A DNA stretch of 64,000 bases from Serripes groenlandicus (taxonomy: Eukaryota > Mollusca > Bivalvia > Cardiida > Cardiidae): positions 37,748,734 through 37,812,733 of the forward strand of contig JASEVX010000007.1 in the NCBI GenBank assembly GCA_031761405.1, written 5' to 3'. The position numbers and the translations under genes are program-made. The notes below the pieces were generated by a model that saw only the letters and a list, made by a program, of their open reading frames with translations, was not told where the DNA came from and made no database searches. Positions 20,881 to 31,351 of this stretch are shown here, one piece after another. Positions within the stretch are counted from its first letter, which is position 1, and each line of letters starts with the position of its first letter.

Positions 20881-20954
20881 TTACGTCATGAATGACATGT
20901 GGTATGACGTCATTAAAAAAGTCTATCGGCGTTTGGAAAATTGTTTAAATCAAG
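20881..20954 (+). promoter_or_regulatory. Putative promoter with two CRE-like sites and a TISU start
   Basis: TTACGTCA at 20881-20888 and a perfect TGACGTCA at 20905-20912 lie 42-74 bp before the ATG. The start itself reads CAAGATGGCGGC (20951-20962). This is an exact match to the TISU/YY1 initiator (SAASATGGCGGC), an element known to drive transcripts with very short leaders. No TATA box seen. Function is inferred. Confidence 0.55.
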
Positions 20955-21061
20955 ATGGCGGCCTTTTTCAACACATGCTGTTTTCACAGAATATATGCGA
21001 TATCGGCGATAGTTTGCATCTATTTCTGTTTAGTTGATGGATTAAGTGTTCTGGAATATTC
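20955..21061 (+). CDS. First coding exon, secreted or membrane protein, unknown family
   Basis: ATG in a TISU context opens 35 codons plus two bases and ends at a consensus donor TTC|GTAAGT. The peptide begins MAAFFNTCCFHR, followed by a hydrophobic stretch (residues 13-27, IYAISAIVCIYFCLV) and VDG-LSV. This is a typical signal peptide with likely cleavage after Gly29. Start, hydrophobic core, donor and upstream CRE sites agree, which makes this the best exon in the window. It sits inside the 5.9-kb inverted-repeat block, so it may be a moved or captured copy. The family is not recognised. Confidence 0.65.
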
Positions 21062-21696
21062 GTAAGTAAATTATTTTACTTTATTTTGCATTATTTCATT
21101 TGTATTGCAATCAAAATGCTGTTACGAAGATCTCTCACCCTTTCTCTGTCCCACAATATTTAGATCAACAGAAATATTTTAAAGCATTTATTTGATCATA
21201 TATCATAATTGGAAAATATTTACTTGCGTACAGCGACGGACCACCTTAGAATGATTAATGGGTTTTTGTATAACCCTTTCTGGGATTCAACACAGGAGAT
21301 CAAAAACAAATTGTTTCCATAAATCTTTACTGGAGCAGTGTGCACAAATTCAAGACCATTGTTTCATTTACACATTTGTATCAATGAGTCCTTTGATGTG
21401 TTCTCCCAAAATAATGAGTCCTACTAAATTACTGTTGTTTTTTCACATTTTAATTAGTCTATGACTCGGCAGAAAAATTAAACATTCAAGACACATTCCC
21501 ATGTTTAGAAATATTTGTCTGAACCAGCAATTTAAATTAATACTTGAATGTATACTTTTCAGTTGAAGCAGCTAGGCAAGAAAAATTTGGAAAGCATTCT
21601 AGCTTTGAAAATTGACCAACCAAGGACATTACCTGTGACGTGTTCCTGATGAACTATTGACAACATGGTGATTTATATAAATTTATAATGGTGATA

Positions 21697-21731
21697 CCAG
21701 GGTCTTTCAAATACTATTTGAAAGACCCTGG
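21697..21731. repeat. Perfect 17-1-17 palindrome
   Basis: Arms CCAGGGTCTTTCAAATA and TATTTGAAAGACCCTGG around a single C. It is not part of a recognised element. It could form a hairpin in RNA or a cruciform. Confidence 0.85.
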
Positions 21732-21751
21732 TGATACTGACCTGTCGTCTT

Positions 21752-22300
21752 AGATGATTGATTGATTTGGGTTTAACGCCATTTTCAACAATTGTTCAGT
21801 CACATCACGGGGGCCTACTCATGTATTACCTTGCTTTCGCATAGGATGATTGATTGATTTGGGTTTAACACCATTTTCAACAATTGTTCACATCACGGCG
21901 GCCTACTCATGTATTACCTTGCTTCGCATACCAGTACTCAACACAACATACTTTCTAAGCAGCTGGCTGCTTTTCCACATAGACTGTAATCCCATTGATG
22001 AATACCCGGTTGCGGCGACATTCTTTCGGGCGATGTTTTCCATTGCCTCTCACCTCTGATCTATGTGAGAAAGTAGTCCGTGGCTTCGAAAGAATGTTGT
22101 GTAAGTACTGGTGTGGGAAAGCCAGGAAAACATGGGTAGGTGCACAGACCGCCGTGATATGACCAAAGCTGTTGAAAGCGGCGTTAAACTCCAAACAAAC
22201 AAACCATTGATGAATGACGCATGTCAAAGTGACTTTTTCAAACGTCAGAAAGAATGTAGGCCGAGCTGGGATTCGAACTCTCAACCCCTGGATGAGGTCT
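21752..22300 (-). mobile_element. SINE (type B), tail duplicated, interrupted by a second SINE
   Basis: Minus-strand head: GAGTTCGAATCCCAGCTCGG (B box) near 22270. The tail GTTTAACRCCATTTTCAACAA appears twice, starting at about 21752 and 21845, each with GATTGATTGATTTGGG. That is a 95-bp tandem duplication. Another SINE (22004-22203) interrupts the body. Confidence 0.75.
22004..22203 (+). mobile_element. SINE (type C), 5' truncated
   Basis: From ACCCGGTTGCGGCGACATTC to GGCGTTAAACTCCAAACAAA. It is flanked by a 12-bp direct repeat CCATTGATGAAT (21992-22003 and 22204-22215). The tRNA-like head is mostly missing, as expected for reverse-transcription truncation. Confidence 0.9.
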
Positions 22301-22609
22301 AGGTCCGCACATTTTTCATACAGACCTCGTCAAATTAATGAAGAAAATAACCGTTCTTGAGAATATTCTAAGACTTGAACTCAAAAATGCAATATTTAAC
22401 GATGAATATTAAGTAAAGTATTTGAGATTAATTTGCAAACTTACTTTATATTAGATATTTGCCTTTAAATGAACGTCCATGAAAATTGAAGCTGGTTTAT
22501 CAGAATGCAAACTTGAGAACAATCTCAAAAATGGTTGCTGGATTCGAGATCTTGAGTATTTTCATTAATGTTTTGTAAAAGAAAGATGACTGGCACTGCA
22601 TATAACTAG

Positions 22610-22790
22610 GCAGACATGATCAAATAGAGGAAAGGTAGCTGTGTAAACGAAAGTAAAATTATTGAATAAAGTTGAAAACAGATAATGGTGGCAAAAAGAA
22701 AAATTGCTCATATTGTATTTAAAAGTCATCTGCTGCAGAGGTGTCAGAAACCGTCTTTATGGGTAAAGAAGCCTTCAAGGGTTCATTTAT
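22610..22790 (-). mobile_element. MITE fragment (O)
   Basis: GTAAAATTATTGAATAAAGT, GGTGGCAAAAAGAAAAATTGC, GTCATCTGCTGCAGAGGTG and ACCGTCTTTATGGGTAAAG. The left end is absent. Confidence 0.65.
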
Positions 22791-22824
22791 TATAATTTTC
22801 TATCTTTTACTTTCATTTGAATAG

Positions 22825-22905
22825 CTCCATACACAACAACTTAAAAGAGCCCCTTATAGAGGATGGTCCAGTCATCACCAAACTGAAACAAACTTTAACC
22901 ATTTC
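22825..22905 (+). CDS. Possible second exon, run into by a MITE-like end
   Basis: A pyrimidine-rich tract ending TTTGAATAG precedes it. In the phase left by the exon ending at 21061 (two bases), it reads SSIHNNLKEPLIEDGPVITK, then LKQ and a short tail to a TAG at about 22911. No good donor is visible. Text resembling a MITE start (TTTAACCATTTCCTCATAG) begins at about 22892, so the exon may be truncated by insertion. Phase agreement is modest support. Confidence 0.3.
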
Positions 22906-23146
22906 CTCATAGTTGACGACTGATGATTTGACCACCAGACTCTACAAGACTCTGCTTAGTGATACCCATCAGTGCTTTGTTCATGCACAATCAAATGGAT
23001 TAATTCTTTAAGTTAAACTATGTTTCCAGATCACCCTTTGTTTTTAAGTGGCAACATTCTTAAATATTCCTGAGTTGTTTGTGAACAATTTTTCAACCTA
23101 CTTCTTGAATTGTGAATGCTTGTGTTTGTTTTAGAATTTAAAGTTG

Positions 23147-23357
23147 ACACTTTCCCTCATACAAGGGATCTGCAACAGCTGACTTTGAACATGTCCTGGC
23201 AAAATGAGTTGTTATGGAAAATCTCAATAAACTAAAGCGTTTTTTTTTAATTGAGTTGAAAACATTGTGGCAAAAGGAGTAATTGCTCATTATAGATGAG
23301 AATTTTCTTCTTTTTCCACAATGTTTTCTAAAAGCGTCTGTATGCGCAAAAGGATAA
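23147..23357 (-). mobile_element. MITE (O/Y)
   Basis: GACACTTTCCCTCATACAAG to CTGTATGCGCAAAAGGATAA. The TTAA is not preserved. Confidence 0.8.
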
Positions 23358-23464
23358 AAAAAATTGTTCTGATATATATGTTAATTACCATCAAATAAAT
23401 CAATGATGCATTATCAGCATCTCTTGATTAAACATTTACAGTTATTATTTATTCTAGTAAAAAT

Positions 23465-23520
23465 TTGATTTGGATTCCTGGTAGGATTTTGTTCTAGGAA
23501 TCCTGTTGGGTATTTGAACC
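23465..23520. repeat. Internal copy of the AGGATTCC subterminal motif
   Basis: TTTGGATTCCTGGTAGGATT and TTCTAGGAATCCTGTTGGG match words at the ends of the 5.9-kb block. Confidence 0.5.
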
Positions 23521-23589
23521 TAAAATAGTGGTCTAGTCCACTCTCTTTAATAATTTTACTTATAGATTTTCCGTATTTTGTGACTAATT

Positions 23590-23606
23590 AAGGACCATCT
23601 TGGCCC
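23590..23606 (+). mobile_element. Isolated 3' terminus of a pearl-type element
   Basis: CCATCTTGGCCCTCTTG is the same terminal text as at 45595-45611, with no body in front. It is probably a remnant. Confidence 0.5.
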
Positions 23607-23618
23607 TCTTGCTTCTTA

Positions 23619-24530
23619 TTAGCTCGCCTGTCACGTAGTGACAAGGTGAGTTTTTGTGATCGCCCGTCGTCTGTCCACAATTTCTTGTGAACACGATAAA
23701 TTCTTCATTTATTATCTAATGTTTACCAAAATTATACAGTAGCTAGATACACCATGGGAGCTCAGTTCCTTTCAAAAACCAGCCAGATCCATCCATGCAT
23801 GACTGGATTATGGCCCTTTAAAATTGGCAAAATTGTTCAAATTGACCTTGTGAACACGATAAGAACTTGATTTATTATTCGATGTTTACCAAACTTATTC
23901 AGTAGCTAGATAAACATGGGAGCTTGGTTCCTATTGAAAACCAGCCAGATCCGTCCATGCATGACAGGAAGATGGCCCTTTAAAATTGGCAAAATTGCTA
24001 TAATTGACCTTATGAACAAAATAAAGTAATCATTTATTATCCGATGTTTACCAAACTTATACAGTAGCTAGATATACATGAGAGCTTGGTGCCTTTTGAA
24101 AACCAGCCAGATCAGTCCATGCATGACGGGATTATGGCCCTTTAAAATTGGCAAAATTGCTATAATTGATAATTTATTATCTGATGTTTACCAAACTTAT
24201 ACAGTAGCTAGATATACATGAGAGCTCGGTTCCTTTTGAAATCGGCCAGAGGCGTCTATGCATGACTGAATTATGGCCCTTTATTAAAATTGGCAAAATT
24301 GCTATAATTGACCTTGTGAACAAGATAGTCATTATTTATTATCTGATGTTTACCAAACTTATACAGCAGCTAGATATACATGAGAGCGCACTTTTTTTTT
24401 AAATCAGCCAGATCCGTAGATGCATCACTGAATTATGGCCATTTAAAATTGTCAAAATTGTTATAATCGACTGTGAACACGATAAAAACTTCATTTATTT
24501 GTCATTTGTCCTTTACATTGATTTATAAAC
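23619..24530 (+). mobile_element. Pearl/Helentron-like element with tandem core
   Basis: The 5' end TTAGCTCGCCTGTCACGTAG and GGTGAGTTTTTGTGATCGCC is followed by about five units of about 158 bp. Each unit contains TTATTATCTGATGTTTACCA, CAGTAGCTAGATA, AACCAGCCAGATC and TTATGGCCCTTTAAAATTGG. The 3' terminus is not identifiable, so the copy may be truncated. Confidence 0.7.
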
Positions 24531-26571
24531 ATGTGACCATGACCTAAAAGTGATCTTTTACAATTAAATAACATCATTGTCTTTGGATGACCTTCACCAT
24601 GACTTTTTGACCTTCTTGTCTAAACATTAGTAACCGTACATGTATATAAGCACTGTTGAGTCTCATAAAAGGTTGAACCTGGATTCCTTTGATTCTTTGT
24701 ACGATTTTTGTACCAGGAAACGATTCCTTGTAGGAATTTTGTACCAGGAAACCTGATAGGAAGTTTTAACCTATTTAAGTATCAAAAATCTTTTTGGATT
24801 TTGTAATGAGATTCCTTGTAGGATTTTTTCTATATTCCTTGTAGGATTTTGTAACTGGATTCCTTGTAGGTATTTAATCCAACTAGTTTTGAAATATGCA
24901 AATGAGGTTTGATTTCCTGCTACTAGGATTCCTGGTAGGAAAAAAGTAGAAGGAATCCAGCAGGAAAATGGCCCGAAATATGTAAATGAGGACAAAATCC
25001 CTGCAAGGATTTTTTATCAAATATTCCTACAGGATTCCTGTTAATCTAATTAACATATTTCGCTCTATTTTCCTGCTGGTTTCCTTGTAGGATTTAGAGC
25101 GATATTCCTGTATGAATCCTGTTATATTACGCCTGGACTGTTTCGTACGGGTACTCGCCCCAGCGTCGGCGTCGGCGTCTCCGTCGGCGTCCGGTTAAAG
25201 TTTTAGGGTAAGTTGGAATTTTCATTCATAAGTATTTGTGCTAGGGCTTTCATATTTGGAATATAGTTACATCTTATACCTTTCTTCACATTGAATGCTA
25301 AAGATGCTGAGTGTGACCTTCCTTTTGGGAAAAAAAACATGATTTTCGGGGGTTAAAGTTTTAGGGCAAGTTGGATTTTATTTTTTTTATTTTTTTTTTC
25401 TCAATAAGTACTTGTGCTAGGGCTTTCATATTTGGAATATAATTACATCTAATACCTTTCTTTATATTGTATGCTGAAGATTCTGAGTTTTACCTTCTTT
25501 TTGGGGTAAAAGACATGATTTTGGGTGGTTAAAGTTTTAGGGCAAGTTGGCATTTTCATTTAATTTTTTAATTTTTCTCTATAAGAATTTGTGCTAGGGC
25601 TTTAATATTTAGAATATAGTTACATCTTATACCTTTCTTCACATTGAATGCTGAAGATGCTGAGTGTGACCTTCTTTTTGGGGTAAAAAACATGATTTTC
25701 GGTGGTTAAAGTTTTGGGGCAAGTAGGATTTTATTTTATTTTTTTAACTTTTTCTGAATAAGTACTTGTGCTAGGGCTTTCATATTTGGAAAATAATTAC
25801 ATTTAATACATTTCTTCATATTATATGCTGAAGATGCTGAGTGTGACCTTCTGTTTGCGGTAAAACACATGCTTTTGGGTGGTTAAAGTTTTAGGGCAAG
25901 TTGGCTTTTTCATTTAATTTTCTAATTTTTATAAGTAAGTACTTGTGTTAGGGCTTCCATATTTGGAATATAATTACATGTAATACCTTTCTTCACATTG
26001 TATGTTGAAGATGCTGAGTGTGACTTTTAGGGGGTAAAAAAATTTAGATAAATTCTTAATTTTTGGTTACATTTCTTTCTAATTGTGATAATTTATTTAT
26101 CAAATATAATTCTTCAACATATCAAACGGGTTTTGCATGGTGTCAAACATTAGGAAAACCTTTTTTTAAGGTTTTGCTAATTTTGGACTCGGTCAGTTTT
26201 AACATTTGTGTTTAGCTCAACGTTAAAGTTACATCATTCAAATCGCTTCATACTTCACATATTTGTTAAGGACCATCGTACAATTAGGTTAGATAACTCC
26301 ATTGTATCCTGAATATGGAGTAATGGCCCTTGATTGACTTAATTTTTTTTATTTTTAAATTATATTATATCTATTCAGTTGCTTTTACATATAGAGTATA
26401 TAATATGATTTAATAGTACTTAAGTGCAATATAATGAAAAAGTGCTTTATGTGAATAAGCGGCATGTAGTCGAGCGCGCTGTCCTCCGACAGCTCTTGTT
26501 TAGTTTTCTGCTGCGTAAACATTTGTGTAAAAACTTGTAACATATGAGGAATTGGAATTACAGTTTGAGAG

Positions 26572-26799
26572 TTATTTATTATTTATTGGGATTTTACGCC
26601 GCTTTCAACATTATTTCAGTTATATTACGGCGACAGTTCACTTATTCATGATCCCTGGTTAAACAAACCAGTACTAGGCTAGAAAATGTGCCTTGCCAAA
26701 GGGCACTCCACCATGACCGTAGTGCCCCGACTGGGGATCGAACCCGGGACACCTGGTTTCGAAATCCCTGACGCTAACCACTCGACCACAGCGGATTTC
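26572..26799 (-). mobile_element. SINE (type A), complete
   Basis: On the minus strand the head carries GTGGTCGAGTGGTTAGCGTC (A box) and GGGTTCGATCCCCAGTC (B box), and the 3' end GCGGCGTAAAATCC. A 13-bp direct repeat TACAGTTTGAGAG flanks it (26559-26571 and 26800-26812). Confidence 0.92.
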
Positions 26800-26812
26800 T
26801 ACAGTTTGAGAG

Positions 26813-27387
26813 AGTAGTAAGCATTGTCTTAAAGTAAGCACTGTCTAAAAAGGAGAAATTGTTCATTTGAGTCTTGCACAAAATGAAAGCCTCTAAATAA
26901 AAGAAGATTGAATGCTTTAAATTTGATGCATCGTCAGTAAGACAACTACAATTGTAAAATTGTAGAAATAGGAGTAAATGCTCAAGACAAACAATTTCTC
27001 TCTTTCCACCATTGTTTCCCACTCTCAATCAGAACTTAATATATCAAGAATTTTTTCCGGTGTTACATTTTCTTTCAAATATTTTCACAGGAGGAATTTG
27101 TTCCATTTTTCAGTAGTCATCGGATCTCCCCAATATATCTAAAATAGAAGTTTGAAAGTTTTATGTAATCTCAATTTTCTTGGAAATTTTGCTAGCATCA
27201 GTTTTTTGGGGGTGAAAAAATAGCTTCAAATCAAACCTGGATAATATTACAGCAATTGTCATGGGAAAAAAACTAGAACAACATGTTGATAAAAAGTAGA
27301 AACCTGCTATAGAAACACAAAATGAGATTATCAAAACCCCCTCTTGCATATTTTCAATAAACCATTATTTGTTATGATTTCAATTTG
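26813..27387. other. AT-rich DNA with MITE traces
   Basis: AAAAAGGAGAAATTGTTCATT, AATAGGAGTAAATGCTCAAG and CAAACAATTTCTC near 26850-27000 are decayed hairpin words. The remainder is unrecognised. An 84-codon minus-strand frame crosses it without support. Confidence 0.45.
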
Positions 27388-27434
27388 TTAACCCTTTCCC
27401 TGCTGCAGAATTGTTGTATGAGGGAAAGGGTTAA
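27388..27434 (+). mobile_element. Minimal 47-bp MITE derivative
   Basis: TTAACCCTTTCCC is joined directly to TGCTGCAGAATTGTTGTATG and AGGGAAAGGGTTAA. Both tips and both TTAA are intact, with only about 20 bp of right-arm sequence between them. Confidence 0.88.
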
Positions 27435-27589
27435 GTTGCCTAAGATTATTTTTAGAATATAAGGTATCATTTTTTGTTTTTTATTCAAAGCATGTTTTGC
27501 TACATAGACTATAAATATAAGATGCATTTAATGGAGCTGTTTACTTGAAATTTTTATTTGCTTTTAAAATATTGGTCATCAAAATTACA

Positions 27590-28700
27590 ACAATGATGGG
27601 ATAAGGAATTCAAAACTGATGGCATAATTAAGGCAACCCAAACTGATGGCATAATTTAGGCAACCCGAACTGATAGCATAATTAAGGCAACCCAAACTGA
27701 TGGCATAATTTAGGCCACCCAAACTGATGGCATAATTAAGGCAACCCAAACTGATGGCATAACTAAGACTTCCAAAACTAATGGAATAAGGAATCCCAAA
27801 CAGATGGCTGGTGGAATCCCAAACTGATAACATAAGGAATCCCAAACAGATGGCATAAATCCAAAACTGATCACATACGGAATCGCAAACAGATGGTATA
27901 AGGAATCCCAAACTGATGGCATGAGGAATCCCAAACTGATGGCTTGAGGAATCCCAAATTGATGGCATTAGAAATCCTAACGAATGGCAGGTCAGCAGCC
28001 ACAGACTGATGGAGGTCAGGAATCCCACACTGATATGGCAGGTCTGGAATCCCAAATTTATGGTATGAGAAATCTCAAACTAATGGCGCAAGGACACCCA
28101 CACTGATGGGCATTTAGAAATCCAAAACAAATGGCAGCTAGCTAGGTCGGGAATCTCAAACTGATAGGCATTGAGAAATCTAAGACAAATGGCAGCTAGC
28201 TAGGTCTGGAATCCCAACTTATGACACTGGTCAGGAATCCCAAACTGATGACCGGAGAAATCCCAAACTGATGACAGGTCATGAATCCCAATCTGATGAC
28301 AGGCGGGAACCCAATCTGATGACAGGTCAGGAAACCCAATATTATGACCGGAGGAATCTCAATCTGATGACAGGTCAGGAATCCCAATCTGATAACAGGT
28401 CAGGAATCCTAAACTGATGACCGGAGGAATCCCAAACTGATGACAGGAGGAAACCCAATCTGATGACGGGTCAGGAAACCCAATCTGATGACTGGAGGAA
28501 TCCCAATCTGATAACAGGTCAGGAATCCCAAACTGATGACAGGTCAGGTAACCCAAACTGACAACAAACTGATGACCGGAGGAATCCCAATCAGATGACA
28601 TGTAGGTCAGGAATCCCAAACTGATGACAGGTCAGGCATCCCAAACTATTGGTAGGTCAGGAATCCCAAATTAATGGCATTGAGGAGCCCCAAACTCGAG
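27590..28700 (-). repeat. Minisatellite of 25-27-bp units
   Basis: Units share GGAATCCCAAACTGAT. The left part uses GGCATAATTAAGGCAACCC, the right part GACAGGTCAGGAATCCC. Open frames of up to 156 codons on the minus strand (MGFLTCHQ-like repeats) are a product of the repetition. Confidence 0.9.
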
Positions 28701-29048
28701 GAATCAGACATGGACAGTCTAAGGGACTGGCTTCACGTGGTGGGTAGAGTCAGTTTAAGTAAAGTTTTCTAGCACCATTTGAAATCAGTGCCCGTGGACT
28801 GAGAATACAACACCAACACAGACCAGTGGATCAATGCTATAGCAGTGCACACTTGGAGTCAAGTTAATTTAACCCTTTTCTTCATACTAAAGAGAACAAG
28901 ACAATGGCGTATTGCCCATATGCATTGAAAGTTATCATGGTTTAGACTAGGTAATTAAAATACTCTTCCGGCAATGAACATTTCCTAAACTTAAAGAGTT
29001 ATTCACCTAGGGCTCATGGTTAATTGTTGTCGTCACTGTGATATAACT

Positions 29049-29278
29049 TTAACCCTTTCCCTCATATAGACGCTTTTTGACGCCTCTGCAGCAGACGGCT
29101 TTTTGAAAACATAGTGACAAAAGAAGAAATTGCACAAAACGTGCAATTTCTCCTTTTGCCACAATATTTTCCACTTTTGGTCATAGGTTATCCATTCAAT
29201 TATGGAGGTTTTCTATTTTTTGACAAAATACGTTCAAAGTCGTCTGCTGCAGAATTGCCGTATGAGGGAAAGGGTTAA
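29049..29278 (+). mobile_element. MITE (Y), full length
   Basis: TTAACCCTTTCCCTCATATAG to ATGAGGGAAAGGGTTAA. Hairpin GCACAAAACGTGC is perfect. Confidence 0.94.
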
Positions 29279-29369
29279 TACTGTTGAAAATGGCATAAAG
29301 CAAACAATTCATCTTTACCTATTGAAAAAATCTCAAAAGTTAATTGCACCAGGGAAATCATTCATTCAT

Positions 29370-29585
29370 AAACCCCTTTCCTACATACAACAAATCTGAA
29401 GCAGGCGAAATTGAAAACACCAGTACGCAAAAGTAATATTGTGAATCTCTATTAATAAGTAAAGTTATTGAATAGAGTTGAAAACATTGTGACAAAAGGA
29501 GAAGTTGCTCATAATGAGCAATTTCTCCTTTTGCCATAATGTTTTCAAAAGTCGTCTGCTGCAGGGGCGTCAGAAAGCGTCTCTA
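29370..29585 (-). mobile_element. MITE (O), right tip lost
   Basis: AAACCCCTTTCCTACATACAAC to GGCGTCAGAAAGCGTCTCTA, ending before GGGAAAGGG. The hairpin GAAGTTGCTCATAATGAGCAATTTC is present. Confidence 0.82.
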
Positions 29586-29729
29586 TTTAAATTGCATCAA
29601 GTCATAAACCTGTAGCATATGTTCTATTATGGATTGGCTTGTATACCGTCCATTGTCCAAGGCATGTATATTTGATGATGAAATTCATCCTCCATGGCAC
29701 TTCATTGCTGTAGCGTTATAATCATTAAT

Positions 29730-29884
29730 ATTACCCGGTCTCACATACAAAAAAATTGCAACAGACGGCTTTGTATACACCAAGTCAAAAATATAGAATA
29801 GGGCTATAAAGGAAAGTAAAACTGTTAAAAAACATTGTGGCAAACGTTGTCTGTTGCAGATGCATCTGCAAGGGAAAGGGTTAA
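29730..29884 (-). mobile_element. MITE (O), shortened
   Basis: TTACCCGGTCTCACATACAA to TCTGCAAGGGAAAGGGTTAA. The hairpin is gone. It abuts the next copy through one TTAA. Confidence 0.82.
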
Positions 29885-30112
29885 CCCTTTCCCTCATATA
29901 GACGCTTTCTGACGCCTCTGCAGCAGACAGCTTTTTGAAAACATAGTGACAAAAAAAGAAATTGCTCAAAACGAGCAATTTCTCCTTTTGCCACAATGTT
30001 TTCCACTTTTAGTCATACAGGTTATCAATTCAATTATAGAGATTTTTCATTTTTTGACAAAATTTGTTCAAAGTCGTCTGCTGCAGAATTGTCGTATGAG
30101 GGAAAGGGTTAA
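29881..30112 (+). mobile_element. MITE (Y), full length
   Basis: TTAACCCTTTCCCTCATATAG to ATGAGGGAAAGGGTTAA. It uses the GCTC-AAAAC-GAGC stem. Confidence 0.94.
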
Positions 30113-30401
30113 TTACTCATCCTTTTCCCCGATTGACTTAACATTGATTGATAAATAAAGCAGAATTTAAATTTGAAAATATTTCCAGAAACATTAGATG
30201 AACTTTCAGGAAATTATGATTTCATAGCTCTTTTTCTGACAAATTGAATGTTTTCTAATCTTGACTTACTCAATCTAACTTTGAAGAACATTAAAGAGAA
30301 AATATCATAACTTCTGCAAAATTGATAGAACAGTGTATATTTTGAATACATATGTGAAACAATGTTGGAAAAAAGAAGAAATTGCTCATTTTGTTTTCAT
30401 A

Positions 30402-30855
30402 TTTACCATTTCCCACGAACAACAAATCTGCAGCATAGCATAAGAAAACAATAGTAGACAAATATGCTGAATATCTTTATAAATATAAGTTTAATTGTTT
30501 AAAAGAATTTAACCCTTTCCCACCTGTAGACGCAATGTGACGAATCTGAAGCAGACGACATTTGAATACATCGTGACAAATGGAGAAATTGCTCAAAATA
30601 AGCAATTTCTCGTTTTGCCACAATGTTTTTAACTTTTTTCATCAATTATACCTTCAATTATAGATCTTTTCCATATTTTTGCCTAGAAATTTTCAAAGTC
30701 GTCTGCTATAGATTTTCTTCATGTTGAAAAGGGTTAAAACATTGCGGCAAAAGAAGAAATTGCTCATCATGAGCAATTTCTCCTTTTGCCATAATGTTTT
30801 CGAAAGTCATCTGCTGCAGAGGCGTCAGAAAGCGGCTGCATGTGGGAAACGGTAA
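30402..30855 (-). mobile_element. MITE (O) hosting another MITE
   Basis: TTTACCATTTCCCACGAACA to AAAAGAAT|TTAA, then AACATTGCGGCAAAAGAAG to CATGTGGGAAACGGTAA. The inner copy entered a TTAA inside the GTTGAAAACATTGTGG region. Confidence 0.88.
30509..30737 (+). mobile_element. MITE (O), nested
   Basis: TTAACCCTTTCCCACCTGTAG to CATGTTGAAAAGGGTTAA. Hairpin GAAATTGCTCAAAATAAGCAATTTC has one mispair. Confidence 0.9.
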
Positions 30856-30881
30856 ACTTTTGTCAGTGTATTAGGAAAAGG

Positions 30882-31102
30882 ATAAACCCCTTCACACATG
30901 CAGACGCATTTAGCATTGCTTAATCTGCGGCAGACTACTTTTGAAAATATTGTGACCAAAGTAACAATTGCTCGATCATCATGAGGAACTTCTTTTCAAC
31001 TTATTAAATAATTGTATGGTCAATAATAGGGGTTCCATAATTTTGCCAAGATATTTCCAAAGTCTTCTGCTGCAGATTTGTTGTAAATTGGAAAAGGATT
31101 AA
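30882..31102 (+). mobile_element. MITE (O)
   Basis: ATAAACCCCTTCACACATGCAG to TAAATTGGAAAAGGATTAA, sharing its TTAA with the next. Confidence 0.8.
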
Positions 31103-31294
31103 CTTATTCCCATATACAACAAATCTGCAGCAGATGACTGAACGCATATATAGACAAAAATAGGAAAGATCATCTCTGTAAATGAAAGGATAAACATTTC
31201 CTAGATTTATGAGCAATTTCTCCTTTTGTTGTAAAGTTTCAAAAGTAGTCCGCTGCAATACATAAAAATTGGTCCATATGTGGAAAAGGGTTAA
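31099..31294 (-). mobile_element. MITE (O), half hairpin
   Basis: TTAACTTATTCCCATATACAAC to CATATGTGGAAAAGGGTTAA. Confidence 0.82.
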
Positions 31295-31351
31295 GCACAA
31301 CGTGTAATGAGTAAAATCACCTAATTTACAATGCTATAAATTACCGGTAGC

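Larger units (their letters stand above)
19247..25151. mobile_element. 5.9-kb block with terminal inverted repeats and TA duplication
   Basis: It interrupts element E1. Outer ends are CCCGTACGAA and TTCGTACGGG, a perfect 10-bp inverted repeat, with TA on both sides. The uninterrupted copy reads TTTACTACTCGCCCC there. The first roughly 300 bp and last roughly 480 bp carry many oppositely oriented AGGATTCC/CAGGAAT words, as in subterminal repeats of DNA transposons. No transposase frame is visible. The block contains a first-exon candidate, SINEs, MITEs and a tandem-core element. It is either a large composite transposon with captured DNA or a rearrangement. Confidence 0.6.
19210..26498 (+). 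mobile_element. Helentron/pearl-like element E1, copy 1, split
   Basis: The 5' end TTAGCTCGACTATTCGAAGA lies at 19210-19246. The element resumes at 25152 with TACTCGCCCCAGCGTCGGCG and runs to a small 3' hairpin (GCTGTC-CTCC-GACAGC) and TCTTG at 26498. The uninterrupted copy at 62413-63806 proves the order. The core has five tandem units of about 177 bp, starting near 25195, 25353, 25529, 25706 and 25883 (TTAAAGTTTTAGGG). Known families of this layout are non-autonomous Helitron/Helentron relatives in bivalves. Assignment is from layout, not a protein. Confidence 0.75.

Noticed and set aside
27585..28055. 156-codon minus-strand frame (MGFQTCHISVGFL...)
   Set aside because: Lies entirely in a minisatellite.
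30192..30248. Open segment TLDELSGNYDFIALFLTN after TTTCCAG
   Set aside because: No donor, short, weak pyrimidine tract and immediate stop; chance is adequate.
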